Assembly (NCBI GenBank): GCA_021779535.1
Contig: JAJYAM010000008.1
Span: 1 to 61,522, forward strand
Direction: 5' to 3'
Source of the DNA: Pseudomonadota bacterium
GTDB lineage: Bacteria > Pseudomonadota > Gammaproteobacteria > Steroidobacterales > Steroidobacteraceae
Length of the DNA stretch: 61,522 nucleotides
Shown here: positions 61,496 through 61,522 of the stretch, piece by piece
Numbering within the stretch: position 1 is the first letter of the stretch
Layout: every line of letters begins with the position of its first letter
Position numbers and translations under genes: made by a program
The notes under the pieces: model-generated
Told to the model about the DNA's origin: nothing
The model's input: the letters and a program-made list of their open reading frames with translations, nothing else
The model's database searches: none

Positions 61496-61522
61496 CCATC
61501 CCGGCCGCGCAGGCGCCGCGCA

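Overview
The window is an ordinary-looking stretch of a very GC-rich (about 70 %) gammaproteobacterial chromosome. Gene order is the main evidence. A minus-strand block running rpsB-tsf-pyrH-frr-uppS-cdsA-dxr-rseP-bamA-skp-lpxD-fabZ-lpxA-lpxB-rnhB-dnaE-accA-tilS-pyrG-kdsA-eno-ftsB-ispDF, followed by surE-pcm-nlpD, matches the Pseudomonas-type order of this supercluster, and map-glnD-dapD diverge from rpsB as in E. coli. GTP-type PEP carboxykinase and a Cys-type (class II) KDO8P synthase suggest a deep or Xanthomonadales/Nevskiales-like lineage, but genus cannot be called from this sequence. No rRNA, tRNA, CRISPR array, insertion sequence, prophage or attachment site was seen. No gap between genes exceeds 300 bases.

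Layout. 1-1865: nlpD (cut by the window edge), pcm and surE, for envelope and protein repair. 1956-2495: a lone plus-strand Smr nuclease gene. 2474-28629: the long minus-strand supercluster covering isoprenoids (ispDF, dxr, uppS), lipid A (lpxD, lpxA, lpxB, kdsA), fatty acids (fabZ, accA), phospholipid (cdsA), outer-membrane assembly (bamA, skp, rseP), translation (rpsB, tsf, frr, tilS), nucleotides (pyrH, pyrG), DNA (dnaE, rnhB), division (ftsB) and glycolysis (eno). Most junctions are 4-bp ATGA/GTGA overlaps. 28845-33173: map-glnD-dapD on the plus strand, ending at a perfect 12-bp hairpin. 33204-42359: a phosphate island, all minus strand, phoB-phoR-phoU(2)-dsbB-dapE then pstS-pstC-pstA-pstB-phoU(1), with readable Pho boxes before phoB and before pstS. 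42390-45595: tsaB, a YoaA/DinG helicase and a small exported DUF11-like protein. 45660-53212: pckG, a cyclase-FHA protein, dusA and a 1200-residue PAS/GAF/GGDEF/EAL protein. 53238-56749: typA, an unknown lipoprotein and srkA. 56794-60297: a GlrK-QseG-GlrR three-gene signalling operon. 60305-61480: a DegT/DnrJ sugar aminotransferase.

No new multi-gene system of the defence or biosynthetic kind is visible. The points most worth a second look are these: a GlrR-type sigma-54 activator whose GAFTGA loop reads GAFPGA and whose Walker B reads DD instead of DE; a run of genes (glrK, srkA, dusA, a lipoprotein, the aminotransferase) with a TANNNT -10 hexamer only 6-9 nt before the start codon and no Shine-Dalgarno, suggesting leaderless mRNAs; three divergent gene pairs whose opposing -10 elements overlap; ribosomal protein S2 with a 100-residue RGG-like tail; a fused IspDF; and dsbB-dapE translationally coupled to phoU inside a PhoB-driven unit. 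Family names below are recognised from motifs by eye; no database search was run.
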